Positions 16,576 to 25,689 of a stretch of DNA of 64,000 bases are shown here, in pieces. The position numbers and the translations under genes are program-made. The notes below the pieces were generated by a model. That model ran no database searches, was not told the DNA's origin, and worked only from the letters and a program-made list of their open reading frames with translations. How positions within the stretch are numbered: position 1 is the stretch's first letter; the number at the start of each line of letters is the position of its first letter. Source of the DNA: G020348385 sp964538085 (lineage in GTDB: Bacteria > Acidobacteriota > Aminicenantia > Aminicenantales > Aminicenantaceae); the NCBI GenBank assembly GCA_964538085.1, contig CAZIDF010000015.1, positions 23,622 through 87,621 on the forward strand. Reading direction: 5' to 3'.

Positions 16576-17445
16576 TCAGGCCAAAGCTTCCTTGAGTTTT
16601 GCCCCCATGTCAGCCGGGCTCTTGGCGACATAAACACCGGCCTTCTCCAGAGCTTCCATTTTTTCTTTGGCCGTTCCCTTGCCACCGGCAATGATGGCCC
16701 CAGCATGCCCCATTCGGCGTCCAGGGGGGGCGGTTTGCCCAGCGATAAAGCTCACGACAGGTTTGGTGAATTCTTTCTCGATGTAGGCAGCTGCTTCTTC
16801 TTCGGCCGATCCACCGATCTCACCAATGAGGATTACCGCCTCTGTTCCATCATCTTCTTTAAACATCTGCAACAGCTCGATGAACTTCAAGCCCACGATC
16901 GGATCCCCACCGATCCCGATCGCCGTGGATTGTCCGTATCCTTGGATGGAAACCTGCTGAACCGCTTCGTAGGTCAATGTTCCGGATCGGGAGATAATAC
17001 CGATGGTTCCAGGCGAGTGGATGTGTCCGGGCATGATGCCGATCTTGCATTTCCCGGGAGATATGATCCCAGGAGTGTTTGGGCCGATGAGATGACAATC
17101 TTTATCTTTTAAGTACTGCTTGACTTTGATCATGTCGAATGTGGGGAGGCCTTCCGTAATACACACAACTAGTTTCACTCCTGCGTCGGCGGCTTCCATG
17201 ATGGCATCTGCGGCGAAAAAGGGTGGCACAAATATGGCTGAGGCATTGGCTCCCTTTTTTATAACCGCATCAGCGACCGTGTTAAACACGGGAACGTCCA
17301 AATGAGTTTGGCCTCCCTTGCCGGGGGTGACACCAGCGACGACGTTCGTGCCGTATTCCTGCATTCTTTGTGTGTGGAATGTGCCCTCTCCTCCGGTAAT
17401 CCCTTGCACGACAACGCGAGTTTTTTCATCTATTAAAATACTCAT
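16576..17445 (-). CDS. sucD: Succinyl-CoA synthetase alpha subunit
   Basis: SucD forms the CoA-binding and phosphohistidine subunit of ADP/GDP-forming succinate-CoA ligase. The 289-residue protein has the CoA-binding Rossmann motif QGITGGEGTFH, the GPNTPGIISP element, and the phosphorylated histidine in GRRMGHAGAI near residue 250. It is 14 nt downstream of sucC with AGAGGAG before the ATG. It closes the icd-mdh-fumarase-sucC-sucD block and meets the beta-lactamase-fold gene tail to tail, with only 12 nt between. Confidence 0.97.
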   Translation of the reverse strand: MSILIDEKTRVVVQGITGGEGTFHTQRMQEYGTNVVAGVTPGKGGQTHLDVPVFNTVADAVIKKGANASAIFVPPFFAADAIMEAADAGVKLVVCITEGLPTFDMIKVKQYLKDKDCHLIGPNTPGIISPGKCKIGIMPGHIHSPGTIGIISRSGTLTYEAVQQVSIQGYGQSTAIGIGGDPIVGLKFIELLQMFKEDDGTEAVILIGEIGGSAEEEAAAYIEKEFTKPVVSFIAGQTAPPGRRMGHAGAIIAGGKGTAKEKMEALEKAGVYVAKSPADMGAKLKEALA

Positions 17446-17459
17446 GGTACACTCCTCTT

Positions 17460-18626
17460 TTATTGTCCCTGGGTTGCGAGAGGAACAACTTTATCAGCGG
17501 CTTCTTGCATGCTGGAAGCCGACTGAAAGCTGAGACCGGATTCTTCCAGGATTTTTTTACCCTGTTCGACATTCGTGCCTTCCAGCCTTACGACCATCGG
17601 TACCTTCAAGCCCAGCTCTTTGGCCGCTTTTACGATTCCGCTGGCAACAAGGTCACAGCGGACGATTCCGCCGAAAATATTGATCAATGCCGCCTTCACA
17701 TCTTGATCGGAAACGAGAATTTTGAATGCGTTTTTGACAGCTTCTTCGGAGACGCCGCCGCCCACATCCAGGAAGTTGGCCGGCATGCCTCCACTCAACA
17801 TGATGATGTCCATTGTGGCCATGGCCAATCCGGCTCCGTTGACCATACACCCGACATTTCCATCCAGTTTGATATAATTCAGGCCGAATTTGGATGCTTC
17901 CACCTCGAGGGGGTCCTCTTCATCGATGTCTCTCATCTCGAGCACTTCCGGGTGACGAACCAGCGCATTGTCATCGAAATTCATTTTGGCATCTAGGGCA
18001 AGCACGTTTCCTTGTTTCGTGATGAGCAAGGGATTGATCTCGGCAAGGGAAGCATCTGTCGCTTGAAAAGCTTTGTACAGCGCATTCAGGAATTTGACGG
18101 CTTGCTTCAGGGTGTCCCCTTCAAGTCCGAGTTGGAATGCCAGTTTTCTTGCCTGGAATCCCAAAAATCCTGTGGCAGGGTTGATGTACTCTTTGAAAAT
18201 CAACTCGGGAGTTTCAGCCGCAACTTTTTCGATCTCGACCCCCCCCTCAGAGGAGGCCATAACAACTGGCGCCTCTTTGGCTCTATCGATGACGATCCCG
18301 ATGTAAAGTTCCCTGTCGATATCCAAGGCTTCTTCCACCAGGATTCGTTTGACGATTTTTCCCTCAGGACCTGTCTGATGGGTGACTAGCGTCATTCCGA
18401 TCATGTCCTGGGCGAGGGCTTCTGCTTCTTGTGGGGTGTTGGCGATTTTAACCCCCCCTCCTTTGCCTCTTCCACCCGCATGGATCTGAGCCTTCACGAC
18501 GACTCGAGGTCCGATCTTATCTGCGATTTTTTTGGCTTCAGCTGGGGTAAAAGCGACCTCTCCTTTGGGTGTTTGCACACCAAATTTGCTCAGGATTTGT
18601 TTGGCCTGATATTCATGTATTTTCAT
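17460..18626 (-). CDS. sucC: Succinyl-CoA synthetase beta subunit
   Basis: SucC carries the ATP-grasp nucleotide site of succinate-CoA ligase. The 388-residue length is typical. Visible hallmarks are MKIHEYQAKQIL at the N-terminus, HAGGRGKGGGVK, the ATP-grasp ...EINPLLI...ALDAK and NIFGGIVRCDLVA near the C-terminus, and the family ending (LATQ). AAAAGGAT lies upstream of the ATG. It is paired with sucD and follows the fumarase beta gene by 47 nt. Confidence 0.97.
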   Translation of the reverse strand: MKIHEYQAKQILSKFGVQTPKGEVAFTPAEAKKIADKIGPRVVVKAQIHAGGRGKGGGVKIANTPQEAEALAQDMIGMTLVTHQTGPEGKIVKRILVEEALDIDRELYIGIVIDRAKEAPVVMASSEGGVEIEKVAAETPELIFKEYINPATGFLGFQARKLAFQLGLEGDTLKQAVKFLNALYKAFQATDASLAEINPLLITKQGNVLALDAKMNFDDNALVRHPEVLEMRDIDEEDPLEVEASKFGLNYIKLDGNVGCMVNGAGLAMATMDIIMLSGGMPANFLDVGGGVSEEAVKNAFKILVSDQDVKAALINIFGGIVRCDLVASGIVKAAKELGLKVPMVVRLEGTNVEQGKKILEESGLSFQSASSMQEAADKVVPLATQGQ

Positions 18627-18673
18627 TAAACTAATCCTTTTAAAAAAAATAGAGAATTGATAATCTGTTCAGT

Positions 18674-19228
18674 CTACTCTATCTTGTACTGTTTTTTGCC
18701 CTCTTGGTACAGGTCTCCTCCGTACATGTCGTTGATCACGATGCAGGGGAATTCTTTGACTTTGACCCGGCGGATGGCTTCCGGTCCCAACTCAGGATAG
18801 GCAATCACTTCTGCTTCCTCTATACTCTTGGAGATCAGAGCGCCTGCTCCTCCGACTGCAGCGAGGTAGACAGCTTTGTACTTTTTAAGGGAATCCTTGA
18901 CTTCTTGATTCCGGGCTCCCTTGCCGATCGTGCCTTTGATACCGAGTCTATGGAGAGTGGGGGCGAATGAGTCCATCCGGTAACTCGTTGTTGGACCTGC
19001 AGAACCGATGGGTTTACCCGGACGTGCAGGAGTAGGCCCGACATAATAGATGAGTTGCCCTTCAACTTCGATAGGGAGGTCTTTCCCTTCGCTGATTAGA
19101 TCGATCAGCTTTTTATGCGCTGAATCTCGTCCTGTGTAAAGATAGCCCGTGATGTAGACGGTATCTCCTGAGCGAAGCTTTCCGATGACATCATCCGAAA
19201 CGGGTGTCGTGATTCTGTGTTCAGCCAT
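18674..19228 (-). CDS. Class I fumarate hydratase, beta subunit
   Basis: The 184-residue protein corresponds to the C-terminal (beta) half of iron-sulfur class I fumarases and of the L-tartrate dehydratase beta subunit. Motifs include ITGYLYTGRDSAHKK, YVGPTPARPGKPIGSAGPTTS and a FPCIVINDMYGGDLY end. It lies between mdh and sucC, so fumarate to malate is the likely reaction. The alpha subunit that holds the [4Fe-4S] cluster ligands is not encoded anywhere in this window. The upstream intergenic gap of 22 nt leaves no room for it. The subunit is therefore either completed by a distant gene or unpaired. Confidence 0.88.
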   Translation of the reverse strand: MAEHRITTPVSDDVIGKLRSGDTVYITGYLYTGRDSAHKKLIDLISEGKDLPIEVEGQLIYYVGPTPARPGKPIGSAGPTTSYRMDSFAPTLHRLGIKGTIGKGARNQEVKDSLKKYKAVYLAAVGGAGALISKSIEEAEVIAYPELGPEAIRRVKVKEFPCIVINDMYGGDLYQEGKKQYKIE

Positions 19229-19250
19229 GATTTCGACTCCCGATCAGGGT

Positions 19251-20192
19251 TTAGAAACCTTGAGCTTTGCATTCGTCAACGGTTTTCTGCACCGCCTCCA
19301 ATGTGGTCTGGAGCATTGCATTTTCTTCGTCGGTGAGTTTGATCTCGAGGATTTTTTCCACGCCTTTGGCGCTGATCAAACAAGGAACACCGATGAATAG
19401 GCCGTTGACACCATATTCACCCTCACACAGAGCGGCACCAGGGAGAACACGGCGTTTGTCCTTCAGGTAGGATTCGGCGATGACAATAGCACTCCATGCG
19501 GGGCTAAAAAAGGCCGAGCCTTTGCCGAATAGCTGAACGATCTCTGTCCCGGCTTTGCGCGTCCGTGTGACGACCGCGTCGATCTGTTCTTGTGTGGCGA
19601 TTTCAGCCAGGGGAACTCCGCCGATGGTTGTCAGGCGGGGGAGAGGGACCATGGTCGGGCCGTGGCCACCGAGAACTGTCCCTGATATGTCTGCTACGGA
19701 AACTCCCAGTTCCATCGCGAGGAATGCACGGTAACGGGCAGTATCCAGAGTGCCGGCCATGCCCATAACCTGGTTCTTGGGAAATCCTGTGACTTTGTGG
19801 AAGCAGTACACCATCGCATCCAGTGGATTCGTGAGCACGATACAGAATGCATTCGGGGCATGTTTTTTGATACCTTTGGCCACGTCGTCGATGATCTGGA
19901 TATTCGTGTTGAGCAAGTCTTCACGCGTCATTCCAGCCTGTCTTGGTTTTCCAGCCGTGATGATGCACACATCGGCTCCTGCGATATCGGCATAGTCCGA
20001 AGTCCCGCTGATGTTGGCATCATAATTACCATGGGGAGCCATTTCCATGAGATCGAGGGCTTTGCCTTTGACAGGATTGACATAGTCGGGGATGTCAAGG
20101 ACAACGATGTCTCCCATTTCTTTCTGGGCGGCAAGCATGGCCAGAATTTGTCCGATCTGTCCACCGCCGATTAGAGCTATTTTTTTTCTCAT
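19251..20192 (-). CDS. mdh: Malate dehydrogenase (LDH-like type)
   Basis: The 313-residue protein belongs to the LDH-like MDH group. It has the NAD-binding GGGQIG and an Asp at the end of the second beta strand (VVLDI), favouring NAD over NADP. The substrate arginines appear in GKPRQAGMTR and LDTARYR, with VLTNPLDAMVY between them. The catalytic histidine is in GGHGPTMVP. The usual residue after GGHG is Asp or Ser, and here it is Pro. The start has GAGGAGG at 7-nt spacing. The position between icd and fumarase beta supports a TCA-cycle role. Confidence 0.94.
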   Translation of the reverse strand: MRKKIALIGGGQIGQILAMLAAQKEMGDIVVLDIPDYVNPVKGKALDLMEMAPHGNYDANISGTSDYADIAGADVCIITAGKPRQAGMTREDLLNTNIQIIDDVAKGIKKHAPNAFCIVLTNPLDAMVYCFHKVTGFPKNQVMGMAGTLDTARYRAFLAMELGVSVADISGTVLGGHGPTMVPLPRLTTIGGVPLAEIATQEQIDAVVTRTRKAGTEIVQLFGKGSAFFSPAWSAIVIAESYLKDKRRVLPGAALCEGEYGVNGLFIGVPCLISAKGVEKILEIKLTDEENAMLQTTLEAVQKTVDECKAQGF

Positions 20193-20270
20193 ATGAACCT
20201 CCTCATATTATGATTTATTGTATTTTGTACCTAGCTATCCGATCTGATAATAGACCGAATGATCTAAGCT

Positions 20271-21470
20271 TTAGCCTTGGATGTAACCTTCCCATCGCTC
20301 TTTGAGGTTGGGATCCTGCATGGTTTCCATGATGTAGCTGGCGTACTTGGCACCGGTAGCACCAGTGTCACGGCCGGTCGTCACTAATTTTTTCTCGTAA
20401 TTTCCGCAGATATCCAGCGCCATCTCCAATTTTTTTGCCCTGTCTGGATATCCGATGTGGTTGACCAGCATGGCGGCTGCCCTGATCATACTGGCAGGGT
20501 CGGCATATTTGGCCCGGCCTTCCTTGACCATCCGGGGAGCAGAACCATGGATCGCTTCGAACATGGCATACTGTTTGCCGATGTTCGCGCTTCCTGCTGT
20601 CCCCACACCTCCTTGGAATTCAGCGGCTTCGTCAGTCAGGATATCACCGTACAGGTTGGGAAGGATGAGGACCTTGAACTGTGTGCGTCGTTTGGGATCG
20701 ACGAGTTTTGCCGTCATGATATCGATATACCAGTCATCCGCTTCGATCTCGGGGTATTCCTGAGCGATCTTGTATCCCATGTCCAAGAACTTTCCGTCCG
20801 TTGTTTTGATCACGTTGGCCTTTGTCACGATGGTGACCTTTTTGATGTTGTTTTTTTTGGCATATTCAAAAGCCAATCGGATGATCCGTTCCGCTCCTTG
20901 AGTGGTTGTGACCGTAAAATCAAAAGCAAGATCATCGTTGACATTGAGGCCTTTGCTTCCCATGATATAGGCACCTTCTGTGTTTTCTCGAAAAAACATC
21001 CAGTCGATCCCATCTTTGGGAACCTTCACGGGTCTGACGTTTGCAAAGAGGTCTAGGTACCTCCTCATGGAGACGTTGCAGCTCTCGATGTTCGGCCAGG
21101 GATCTCCTTTCCTGGGTGTAGTGGTCGGGCCCTTCAGGGTAACGTGGCATTTCTTGATTTCTTCCAGAACGTCGTCAGGAATGGATTTATTTTGAACTGC
21201 TCGATTTTCGATAGTCAAACCTTCGATATCCCGCATCTCGACTTTTCCGCTTTCGATTTCTTTCTGCAACACGAATTCCAGAACACTCCGTGATTCGGTC
21301 GCGATAAAGGGACCTATTCCGTCTCCTCCGATGATACCGATGATAATGGGCTTTAACTGAGAATAATCGATCCAGTCTTGCCCTTTTTTCATTTTTTCAA
21401 CTCGATTGAGTTGTTCTTCCACAATGGTGCCAAAGTATTCTTTGGCCTTTGCGATTGAAGCATGATCCAT
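20271..21470 (-). CDS. icd: Isocitrate dehydrogenase
   Basis: The 399-residue protein belongs to the beta-decarboxylating dehydrogenase family, with GIIGGDGIGPFIA, the substrate-binding Ser/Arg region ESCNVSMRRYLDLFANVRPVK, FRENTEGAY, and the metal-binding NLYGDILTDEAAEFQGGVG. The cofactor loop EAIHGSAPRMVKEGRAKYADP does not settle NAD versus NADP by eye. It heads the minus-strand TCA operon. The ATG is preceded by GGGAGG. The context with acnB transcribed divergently strongly favours isocitrate over isopropylmalate as substrate. Confidence 0.93.
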   Translation of the reverse strand: MDHASIAKAKEYFGTIVEEQLNRVEKMKKGQDWIDYSQLKPIIIGIIGGDGIGPFIATESRSVLEFVLQKEIESGKVEMRDIEGLTIENRAVQNKSIPDDVLEEIKKCHVTLKGPTTTPRKGDPWPNIESCNVSMRRYLDLFANVRPVKVPKDGIDWMFFRENTEGAYIMGSKGLNVNDDLAFDFTVTTTQGAERIIRLAFEYAKKNNIKKVTIVTKANVIKTTDGKFLDMGYKIAQEYPEIEADDWYIDIMTAKLVDPKRRTQFKVLILPNLYGDILTDEAAEFQGGVGTAGSANIGKQYAMFEAIHGSAPRMVKEGRAKYADPASMIRAAAMLVNHIGYPDRAKKLEMALDICGNYEKKLVTTGRDTGATGAKYASYIMETMQDPNLKERWEGYIQG

Positions 21471-21514
21471 GATAATTCCTCCCGGTGTATGATTATAAAA
21501 AAATGAAGATAGAT

Positions 21515-21541
21515 ATTATACTTTTTGCGATGGAAAATCAA
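21515..21541 (-). promoter_or_regulatory. Predicted promoter of the icd-mdh-fum-sucCD operon
   Basis: On the minus strand TTGATT (21536-21541), a short 15-nt spacer and a perfect TATAAT (21515-21520) lie 45 nt upstream of icd. The left target duplicate of mobile copy B begins 8 bp beyond the -35 box. Confidence 0.5.
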
Positions 21542-21549
21542 CATCTTTA

Positions 21550-21854
21550 ATAACGTGGTAATCATCCCAATTTCCGTGATATCAGGAGGCTTCATATAGA
21601 CTTTTGGAACTGGTTTTGCTCCCGTGAAGATTTTTAACGCCATTCCCTCAACGCTCTTCTCGGCGGCTGTGGAACTGCGCGTGTTAGCTCTCAACCAATG
21701 TCGCTCTAGCCTCTGTTCCCCTGACAGTCCGGATCTTTCATCCTTTAGCAAAGTCGTGCTCAATACATCCTCGCCGTCTGACTTTGTCAGATTCCCTCCA
21801 AAAGTGGCTCGACGCAATCTATCTAGGGAATAAGGATGCCAAAAATACCGTGGA
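21550..21854 (+). mobile_element. MITE-like element, copy B (with target duplications)
   Basis: It fills most of the 479-nt divergent gap between icd and acnB. The body is about 285 bp (21560-21844). The left terminus carries CATCCCAATTTCCGTGAT and the right terminus reads CATCCTTATTCCCTAGAT inward, a degraded inverted pair. Flanks ATAACGTGGT (21550-21559) and ATACCGTGGA (21845-21854) match at 8 of 10 positions, consistent with an aged target duplication. It retains the internal block missing from copy A but lacks the CTTCAATGGTCGCTTCAACC segment that copies A and C have near the right end. Hairpin TCTGAC-TTT-GTCAGA lies at 21777-21791. Confidence 0.7.
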
Positions 21855-21870
21855 ATGTCCTCTATTTTAT

Positions 21871-21899
21871 TTGAACTTTTTAAAGCGGTGAGATATATT
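21871..21899 (+). promoter_or_regulatory. Predicted promoter of acnB
   Basis: TTGAAC (21871-21876), a 17-nt spacer and TATATT (21894-21899) precede acnB by 50 nt, with GGAG 10 nt before the ATG. The promoter starts 16 bp after the right flank of mobile copy B. Confidence 0.6.
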
Positions 21900-21949
21900 A
21901 TCACTCTCATTTCAAATGAATAATTCGAACGAAAAATGGAGCGATAACG

Positions 21950-24490
21950 ATGCTTGATTCTTATTTAGAACATGAAAAAGAGAGAAAGGAACTCAACATT
22001 CCCCCGCTTCCTCTGAATCCGGATCAGACTTCGGAAGTATGCCGATGGTTGGAAAATCCTCCTAAAGGGAAAGAGGATTTTTTATTCTATCTTATAGGCC
22101 AGAGGGTATCGCCTGGGGTCGATCCAGCGGCCAAGGTCAAGGCAGAGTGGCTGGCGAAAATAGCCAAGGGTGAATTGGGATCACCGTCGATATCCAAAAA
22201 TAAGGCCGTATTTCTTCTCGGAACCATGCTTGGGGGTTATAACGTCGAGCCATTGATCGATCTTTTGGACAGCGATGAACTCGCTTCAGAAGCTGCTAAA
22301 GCCCTCAAGAACATCATCCTCATCTACAATGCCTTCGATAAGATCGTGGATTTGGCCAAAACCAATGATGAAGCGCAGGCCGTTCTCCGATCGTGGGCTG
22401 ACGGGGAGTGGTTTCTTTCCAAACCTGAATTTCCCGAAAACATCGCTCTTAGGGTCGTCAAAGTGGAGGGAGAAATAAACACAGATGATTTGTCCCCAGC
22501 TAAATATGCCTGGAGTCGGCCCGATATCCCTCTTCACGCGCTCTCCATGGGAGAAACACGATTCCCAATTGGGATTGAAGACATACGGCAGTTTCGTGAT
22601 CAAGGCGATCGCGTGGTATTTGTCGGGGATGTCGTGGGGACCGGATCTTCGAGAAAGTCAGCCACCAATTCCTTGCTTTGGCATATTGGCGAGGATATTC
22701 CGTTTGTGCCGAACAAACGGAAAGGAGGAGTCGTCATCGGTGGATTGATCGCTCCCATTTTTTTTAACACGGTCGAGGACTCGGGCGGGTTACCCCTGAT
22801 TTGTGATGTGAGCAAAATACAGAATGGGGAGGTTATCCGATGCGACACAAGAGCGGGAATCATCACGAACCAGGCAGGAGAAACTTTATCCACCTTCGCG
22901 ATCCAACCGCCAACACTCAAGGATGAATTCCGCGCTGGAGGACGGCTTTTCCTGATAATCGGTAGAGCTTTGACCGCCAAAGCTAGGGAAGTTATGGGTA
23001 TGGGTGAGATTGATTTATTTGCCAAGATCGATAATCCAGAGCCCAAACCGGATCAAGGCTATTCGTTAGCTCAGAAGATTGTCGGAAAGGCCTGCGAAAT
23101 GGATGGCGTTCTTCCGGGGATGGCTTGTGAACCCAAGATGACCACGGTCGGGTCACAGGATACCACAGGTCCGATGACGGCTGATGAGCTCAAGGAACTG
23201 GCATGTTTGGAGTTTCAAACCGACCTTTTTATGCAGTCCTTCTGTCATACGGCGGCATATCCAAAGCTGACCGATGTTAAAATGCACTCGTCCCTATCCC
23301 GATTTATGGTGGAGAGAAAGGGAGTGGCGCTCAAGCCTGGCGATGGCGTCATCCATTCTTGGCTCAATCGACTGTTGATTCCCGATACCATGGGTACAGG
23401 GGGGGATTCGCACACACGATTTCCAATCGGGCTGAGCTTTCCAGCAGGCTCAGGCCTTGTCGCTTTTGCTGGGGCACTGGGTTTTATGCCTTTAGATATG
23501 CCCGAATCTGTGCTCGTTAAATTTCGGGGAAAGCTGAATCCCTGCATCACATTGAGGGATGTCGTCAATTCCATACCCTATTTTGCGATTCAGCAGGGAC
23601 TCCTCACCGTCGCAAAGGAAGGAAAGAAAAATATTTTTAACGGACGTGTCCTGGAGATGGAGGGGCTGCCGGATTTGACGGTGGAACAGGCTTTCGAATT
23701 GACCGATGCCACGGCAGAAAGATCTGCGGCAGGGGGAACGTATGCGCTTGACGAAAAGAGTGTGGCAAAGTTCCTGAAGAGCAATATCGCCTTAATGGAG
23801 AAACTTATCGAAGTCGGGTATCAAGATAAGGACACCCTTAAAAGGCGGATTCAAGCTTGCGAGAAATGGCTGGAAAATCCGGTGCTCATTCAAAGGGATG
23901 ACAATGCTGTATACGCTGCGATGTTGGAGATCGATCTCGGTGACATCAAAGAACCCATCGTCGCTTGCCCGAACGATCCGGATGATGTGAAACTTCTTTC
24001 CGAAGTGGCCGGAGACAAAATCGATGAGATTTTTATCGGATCATGCATGACAAATATCGGGCATTTCCGTGCAGCTGGAAAGATCCTCGAGAATGAAGGC
24101 TATTCAGGGACGCGGATTTGGTTGACTCCGCCGACCAAGATGGATAAGGCCCAGTTGATGAGAGAAGGTTATTATTCCATCTTCTCCAGCGTCGGATCGA
24201 GATTGGAGATCCCTGGATGTTCCCTGTGCATGGGGAATCAAGCCCGGGTGAAGCCTAAGGCCACCATCATCTCCACATCCACACGCAATTTCGACAACCG
24301 CATAGGCGATGCTGCGCGGGTGTATTTGGGGTCTGCCGAATTGGCTGCTGTCGCTGCATTGGAAGGTCGTCTTCCTTCGCCGGAGAAATACTTTGCCCTC
24401 ATCGAAAAAAAGGTGTTGCCCAAAGCGGAAGAGATTTATCGTTATCTGCAGTTCGATGAAATGAAGGACTTTGTCCTTGACTATTCTTGA
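21950..24490 (+). CDS. acnB: Aconitate hydratase B
   Basis: The 846-residue protein has the AcnB architecture: an N-terminal HEAT-like helical domain (about 1-160), the swivel domain next (GEINTDDLSPAKYAW...GDVVGTGSSRKSATNS), then the catalytic domains. Cluster-ligating cysteines appear in GSCMTNIGHFRAAGKI and CSLCMGNQARV. MGTGGDSHTRFPIG is the substrate region. AcnB interconverts citrate and isocitrate and, in some bacteria, hydrates 2-methyl-cis-aconitate. It can also act as an RNA-binding regulator when the cluster is lost. It is divergent from icd, the next enzyme. Confidence 0.95.
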   Translation: MLDSYLEHEKERKELNIPPLPLNPDQTSEVCRWLENPPKGKEDFLFYLIGQRVSPGVDPAAKVKAEWLAKIAKGELGSPSISKNKAVFLLGTMLGGYNVEPLIDLLDSDELASEAAKALKNIILIYNAFDKIVDLAKTNDEAQAVLRSWADGEWFLSKPEFPENIALRVVKVEGEINTDDLSPAKYAWSRPDIPLHALSMGETRFPIGIEDIRQFRDQGDRVVFVGDVVGTGSSRKSATNSLLWHIGEDIPFVPNKRKGGVVIGGLIAPIFFNTVEDSGGLPLICDVSKIQNGEVIRCDTRAGIITNQAGETLSTFAIQPPTLKDEFRAGGRLFLIIGRALTAKAREVMGMGEIDLFAKIDNPEPKPDQGYSLAQKIVGKACEMDGVLPGMACEPKMTTVGSQDTTGPMTADELKELACLEFQTDLFMQSFCHTAAYPKLTDVKMHSSLSRFMVERKGVALKPGDGVIHSWLNRLLIPDTMGTGGDSHTRFPIGLSFPAGSGLVAFAGALGFMPLDMPESVLVKFRGKLNPCITLRDVVNSIPYFAIQQGLLTVAKEGKKNIFNGRVLEMEGLPDLTVEQAFELTDATAERSAAGGTYALDEKSVAKFLKSNIALMEKLIEVGYQDKDTLKRRIQACEKWLENPVLIQRDDNAVYAAMLEIDLGDIKEPIVACPNDPDDVKLLSEVAGDKIDEIFIGSCMTNIGHFRAAGKILENEGYSGTRIWLTPPTKMDKAQLMREGYYSIFSSVGSRLEIPGCSLCMGNQARVKPKATIISTSTRNFDNRIGDAARVYLGSAELAAVAALEGRLPSPEKYFALIEKKVLPKAEEIYRYLQFDEMKDFVLDYS

Positions 24491-24531
24491 TGAGATTTTC
24501 CGAATAATATGCCAGCAGTTTGGGAGGAAAA

Positions 24532-25290
24532 ATGATCAGTTTAGAAGGGAAAAAAGCCTTGATCACCGGAGGATCTCGGGGAATCGGAAGGGCTACCGCG
24601 ATTTTGTTTGCCAGAGCGGGTGCGGATGTGGCCATCAATTTTCTCCATCGAGAACAAAAAGCCTTGGAAGTGAAAGACAAAGTCAACGAATTGGGCAGGG
24701 ATTGTTTGGTTCTTAAGGCCGATATATCTCAAAAGGATCAAGTGGAAAGATCGGTGAGAACTCTTTTGACCGAATGGAATCAGATCGACATCCTAGTGAA
24801 CAACGCAGGAGTCTGGACATATGGCGAGGTCGGAAATATGGACGATGCTACCTGGCGTGAGACGATGGAGCTCAATCTCGATGCTGTTTTTTTTCTGTGC
24901 AATGCCGTGGTTCCCATAATGAAAAAGAAAAAAGTTGGAGGGATAATCAATGTGTCTTCCACGGCCGGTGTTAGAGGGGAGGCCTTCCATTCTCACTATG
25001 CAGCCAGCAAAGGGGCGATCATTTCTTTTACCAAATCTCTCGCTGCGGAACTGGCGCCGGAGGGCATCAGGGTTAATTGTGTCGCTCCCGGTTGGGTAGA
25101 CACGGAAATGTGTGAAGAGGTTTTCCAGATTCCAGGATACAGAGAGAAGGTCGAGTCTAGTATTCCGTTGAAAAGAATACCCCCTCCCGAAGACATAGCG
25201 GGTCCGATCCTTTTTTTGGCATCGGATTTAGCACGGCATATCACGGGCGAAGTGGTCAATGTCAACGGTGGTTCTGTGCTGTGTGCCTAG
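24532..25290 (+). CDS. Short-chain dehydrogenase/reductase (FabG-like)
   Basis: The 252-residue classical SDR has TGGSRGIG for NAD(P) binding, NNAG, the catalytic Ser in NVSS, YAASK and a PGWVDTEM loop. Best family match by pattern is 3-oxoacyl-ACP/acyl-CoA reductase, but SDR substrates cannot be read reliably. The ATG at 24532 is preceded by GGGAGGA. A TTG 4 codons earlier overlaps that ribosome site and is rejected. It lies 41 nt after acnB and ahead of the B12 mutase genes, which suggests but does not prove acyl-CoA metabolism. Confidence 0.85.
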   Translation: MISLEGKKALITGGSRGIGRATAILFARAGADVAINFLHREQKALEVKDKVNELGRDCLVLKADISQKDQVERSVRTLLTEWNQIDILVNNAGVWTYGEVGNMDDATWRETMELNLDAVFFLCNAVVPIMKKKKVGGIINVSSTAGVRGEAFHSHYAASKGAIISFTKSLAAELAPEGIRVNCVAPGWVDTEMCEEVFQIPGYREKVESSIPLKRIPPPEDIAGPILFLASDLARHITGEVVNVNGGSVLCA

Positions 25291-25352
25291 ACGGCTTGCC
25301 AAAATCCTTCGATTTTGATAGCTTTTAAGGGACGCTCAACAAGGAGGAACCT

Positions 25353-25610
25353 ATGGAGGAAGAGATAGGAAGGATTACCCATTATTTCTCCAAGATCAAT
25401 GTGGGTGTTTTAGAATTAACCAAAGGAAATATCCACATTGGGGACACTCTTCATATCAAAGGACACACAACAGATTACTACCAAAAAATCCAATCCATGC
25501 AGGTCGAACATGCTCCTGTAGAATCGGCTGAAGAAGGAATGCAGGTCGGGCTGAAGGTGGAGGCTTCCGTACGAGAAGGTGATTTGGTTTTTAAAGTAAG
25601 CGAGGAGTGA
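25353..25610 (+). CDS. Small EF-Tu domain-2-like beta-barrel protein
   Basis: The 85-residue protein resembles the second (beta-barrel) domain of translation GTPases: a VGVLELTKGNIHIGDTLHIKG hairpin, then VEHAPVESAEEGMQVGLKV and a GDLVFKV ending. No GTPase domain is present. Stand-alone proteins of this type are annotated as translation-factor-like in anaerobes and have no assigned function. AAGGAGG precedes the ATG. It sits between the SDR and the mutase large subunit, on the same strand. Confidence 0.75.
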   Translation: MEEEIGRITHYFSKINVGVLELTKGNIHIGDTLHIKGHTTDYYQKIQSMQVEHAPVESAEEGMQVGLKVEASVREGDLVFKVSEE

Positions 25611-25689
25611 ATCAGCCAACATCAATCCCATTTCATAATTACCTAAGAGCGAGAGAGATCTAAAATTTTGTGAGTAGAGAGGTCTGAGA

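Noticed and set aside
21389..21910. 173-codon minus-strand frame across mobile copy B, and related frames in copy C
   Set aside because: The shared peptide fragments change frame between copies and copy A lacks the region. The similarity is that of DNA repeats, not of a conserved protein. It also overlaps icd and both promoters.
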